Positions 62,181-64,000 of a stretch of DNA of 64,000 bases are shown in pieces. The stretch comes from Simonsiella muelleri ATCC 29453 (GTDB lineage: Bacteria > Pseudomonadota > Gammaproteobacteria > Burkholderiales > Neisseriaceae). The notes below the pieces were generated by a model that saw only the letters and a program-made list of their open reading frames with translations, had not been told where the DNA came from and made no database searches. Each line of letters begins with the position of its first letter. Position 1 is the first letter of the stretch. The position numbers were made by a program, and so were the translations under genes. Location of the stretch: the NCBI RefSeq assembly GCF_002951835.1, contig NZ_CP019448.1, positions 868,001 to 932,000 on the forward strand, given 5' to 3'.

Positions 62181-62249
62181 GTTGTTTCTCCTGTGTTATT
62201 TGGTTTTCAGGCTGCCTGAAAATCATCAGCATATTTTTCAGGACATCTC

Positions 62250-63299
62250 CTAAATTGCTTTTCTGTATGCGCCACTCAACACGCGCTCGCACCAATCGCG
62301 ATTTGCTAAATACCATTCTACGGTTTTGCGAATGCCACTTTCAAAAGTTTCTTGTGGTTTCCAGCCGAGTTCGCGTTCAATTTTTCGCGCATCAATAGCG
62401 TAGCGTACATCATGCCCTGCACGGTCGGTAACGTGGGTGATTAAATCCACATATTGATTCACGCCTTGTGGTTTGTTTGGCACAAGCTCTTCTAATAATT
62501 CACAAATTTTTTTTACTACATCAATATTGGTTTTTTCGTTGAAACCGCCGATGTTGTAGGTTTCGCCAATTTTGCCATGTGTAATCACTTGATACAAGGC
62601 GCGTGCATGGTCTTCTACAAACAGCCAGTCACGGATTTGCAAGCCGTTGCCGTATACGGGCAAGGGTTTACCCGCTAATGCGTTCAAAATCATCAATGGA
62701 ATCAATTTCTCAGGGAAATGATAGCAACCATAATTATTAGAACAATTGGTAACAATCGTGGGCAAACCGTAAGTGCGTAGCCATGCACGAACCAAATGGT
62801 CGCTGCTGGCTTTACTGGCAGAATAGGGGCTGCTTGGTGAATAAGGTGTTGTTTCAGTAAATAAATCATCTGTTCCATGCAAATCACCATACACTTCATC
62901 GGTGGAAATGTGGTGAAATTTGAATGCGGCTTGTTTTTCAGGCGGCATTGTTTGCCAATATTGTCGTGCTGCTTCCAATAATGTGAATGTGCCAATGATA
63001 TTGGTTTGAATAAATTCGCCTGCACTGTTGATGCTTCTGTCTACGTGGCTTTCGGCAGCGAGATGCATCACGGCATTGGGCTGATGTTGGGTGAATACGC
63101 GGTCTAATTCGGCGCGGTTGCAAATATCCACTTGCTCAAAGGCGTAGCGCGTGCTGCCTGAAACGCTGGCTAGGTTGTCCAAATTGCCTGCATAGGTTAA
63201 TTTATCTACATTAACCACGCTGTCTTGAGTGTCGTTGATGATGTGGCGAACCACTGCGGAACCAATAAAGCCTGCGCCGCCTGTTACTAAAATTTTCAT
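62250..63299 (-). CDS. rfbB: dTDP-glucose 4,6-dehydratase
   Basis: Second step of dTDP-L-rhamnose synthesis (RmlB). The start at 63297-63299 gives 349 residues beginning MKILVTGGAGFIGSAVV. The frame is open to 63371, but the extra codons lie in repeat DNA. Key motifs are STDEVYGD and YSASKASSDHLVRA (the Tyr and Lys of the SDR pair). It heads the rmlB-A-D-C-gmhB run. Confidence 0.97.
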   Translation of the reverse strand: MKILVTGGAGFIGSAVVRHIINDTQDSVVNVDKLTYAGNLDNLASVSGSTRYAFEQVDICNRAELDRVFTQHQPNAVMHLAAESHVDRSINSAGEFIQTNIIGTFTLLEAARQYWQTMPPEKQAAFKFHHISTDEVYGDLHGTDDLFTETTPYSPSSPYSASKASSDHLVRAWLRTYGLPTIVTNCSNNYGCYHFPEKLIPLMILNALAGKPLPVYGNGLQIRDWLFVEDHARALYQVITHGKIGETYNIGGFNEKTNIDVVKKICELLEELVPNKPQGVNQYVDLITHVTDRAGHDVRYAIDARKIERELGWKPQETFESGIRKTVEWYLANRDWCERVLSGAYRKAI

Positions 63300-63330
63300 A
63301 CAAATAACCATTTCTCTTAAATAAATTAAA

Positions 63331-63361
63331 ACCTTTGCAAAATCAAAAATTTTACAAAGGC
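63331..63361. repeat. Family A ends fused back to back upstream of rmlB
   Basis: ACCTTTGCAAAAT and ATTTTACAAAGG face each other with only a few bases between, as in an element whose interior has been lost. It can fold into a hairpin in the rmlB leader or act as a terminator for the upstream gene. Confidence 0.45.
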
Positions 63362-63382
63362 TTGAATCCAAATAATAATTTT

Positions 63383-63814
63383 TTACTGCAAACTATTGCG
63401 CCATTTCTCAAAGGCAGCCTGAAACACAATATTCAATTTTTGTTGAATTTCGGGTGCATCGGCTGTGCGGTAGAATCCGCTTTCACTATCTAAATCAAGT
63501 GCTTGGAAGTAGTCGTTAATAAAATGTCCGTAGCCTTCATCTTCGTCTTCATAATAATATTGCGTGAAACGGTTACCTAATTCGTTGAAACACGTTTCGT
63601 CAATACCACCACCTAATTCACTCAACACAAAAGTTGTTCCTGAAATGTAACCATTTTTTAACAAATGAAAAGTAGGCAAACGTGATGCGGCTTCACTGTG
63701 TAAATTTTGTGAAACCGCCCACGCATAATAATAGCCAATATGATGTGCGGCTTGCTGTGGGGCGAGGTCTTGCGGATAATTGTCTAGATGAAAAGAAATA
63801 TGGTCGTAGTGCAT
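63383..63814 (-). CDS. Hypothetical protein (143 residues)
   Basis: Function unknown. It is soluble and acidic, without signal or membrane segment. It begins HYDHISFHLDNYPQDLAPQQAAHHIGYYYAWAV and contains an acidic stretch EDEDEGYGHFINDYFQ. The opening pattern resembles small proteins of unknown function (DUF7832-like in my memory), some of which behave as immunity proteins. I have no support for a role. It is divergent in content from the rml genes and probably independent of them. Confidence 0.7.
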   Translation of the reverse strand: MHYDHISFHLDNYPQDLAPQQAAHHIGYYYAWAVSQNLHSEAASRLPTFHLLKNGYISGTTFVLSELGGGIDETCFNELGNRFTQYYYEDEDEGYGHFINDYFQALDLDSESGFYRTADAPEIQQKLNIVFQAAFEKWRNSLQ

Positions 63815-63868
63815 AATGGTGTCCTATGAATTTCTTTATATTTTATCGCCTTAGCTATTTTGATTCAA

Positions 63869-64000
63869 TCAAAATGATGATTTTTCCGATTCTGCGTATT
63901 CAAAAAAAGACAACACCGTTTCAGGCAGCCAACGAATATTGCCGCGTCCTTCACCATTCACAAAGCCACAATGTCCACCGTGTTCAGGCTGCAATAACAT
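63869..64000 (-). CDS. Alpha/beta hydrolase (YheT-like), C-terminal end (cut by window edge)
   Basis: The last 43 codons of a gene running off the right edge. HGGHCGFVNG contains the catalytic His of the alpha/beta hydrolase fold, and IRWLPETVLSFFEYA is the final helix, as in YheT-type hydrolases (COG0429). The stop is at 63869-63871. An ATG coincides with the window edge but is unlikely to be the true start, since the catalytic Ser and Asp must lie upstream. Confidence 0.75.
   Translation of the reverse strand: MLLQPEHGGHCGFVNGEGRGNIRWLPETVLSFFEYAESEKSSF

Noticed and set aside
1..64000. tRNA, rRNA or CRISPR array
   Set aside because: I saw no T-loop GTTCGAATC-type signatures, no rRNA sequence, and no regularly spaced direct repeats. 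The abundant 12-base repeats are uptake sequences with irregular spacing.

Overview
The window reads as chromosomal DNA of an AT-rich member of the Neisseriaceae (about 40% G+C by eye). The strongest evidence is the 12-base DNA uptake sequence of this family. It recurs roughly once per kilobase as the near-palindrome TTCAGGC(A/T)GCCTGAA, so both the AGGCTGCCTGAA form (which I associate with Simonsiella/Alysiella) and the AGGCAGCCTGAA form (which I associate with Kingella) are present. A neisserial mtrR/mtrCDE layout, Correia-like small transposable repeats and a dRS3-type repeat agree. Simonsiella, Alysiella or Kingella relatives are the likeliest source; I cannot fix the genus without a search.

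Layout. 1-8.8 kb: start of formate-tetrahydrofolate ligase, a solute-binding lipoprotein flanked by small transposable repeats, then an RND efflux operon (mtrC-mtrD-mtrE) diverging from its TetR-family regulator. 9-17 kb: glnE, then rimP-nusA-infB on the minus strand. 17-20 kb: NlpC/P60 hydrolase, dnaQ, ispD and small proteins. 20-29 kb: ftsK, a thioredoxin-like protein, a thioesterase and a complete mla lipid-transport operon (mlaF-x-E-D-C-B-A) with an unrecognised gene x inserted. 29-34 kb: hinT-tatA-tatB-tatC behind a decayed hisE, a Sel1-repeat gene with an upstream in-frame stop, and a soluble RnfB-like ferredoxin. 34-41 kb: frameshifted eda, nitroreductase, hldD, an aldose-1-epimerase homologue, a lytic transglycosylase and prfB. 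41-48.4 kb: a type I restriction-modification island (hsdM-hsdS-sir2-hsdR). 48.5-55.5 kb: acpP-fabF, yggX, an SDR oxidoreductase, a cytochrome c'-like lipoprotein, nusB, ribH, rpsO and glutathione peroxidase. 55.6-64 kb: a large Sel1 protein, a TrpG/PabA amidotransferase, rmlBADC plus gmhB for dTDP-rhamnose and heptose supply, a small unknown gene and the end of an alpha/beta hydrolase.

The most interesting locus is the island at 41.1-48.4 kb. A SIR2-domain protein with its NAD-binding and catalytic motifs intact lies between hsdS and hsdR, overlapping hsdS by 8 bases and ending 1 base before hsdR. This is the position the anticodon nuclease PrrC occupies in the E. coli prr locus, where it acts as a back-up toxin guarding a type I enzyme. 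I infer an NAD-depleting guard of the restriction complex. The locus lacks uptake sequences and its base composition changes from gene to gene, as expected for acquired DNA.

The intergenic DNA is rich in small non-coding elements. I distinguish four families with terminal inverted repeats (A: CTGAAACCTTTGCAAAAC ends; B: Correia-like TATAGTG ends; C: ATAGTCATTTAAAAT ends; D: GAACCTGTATTCA ends) and a fifth hairpin pair. Three gene-decay events are visible: hisE, eda and probably the 5' end of the Sel1 gene at 31.7-33.3 kb.
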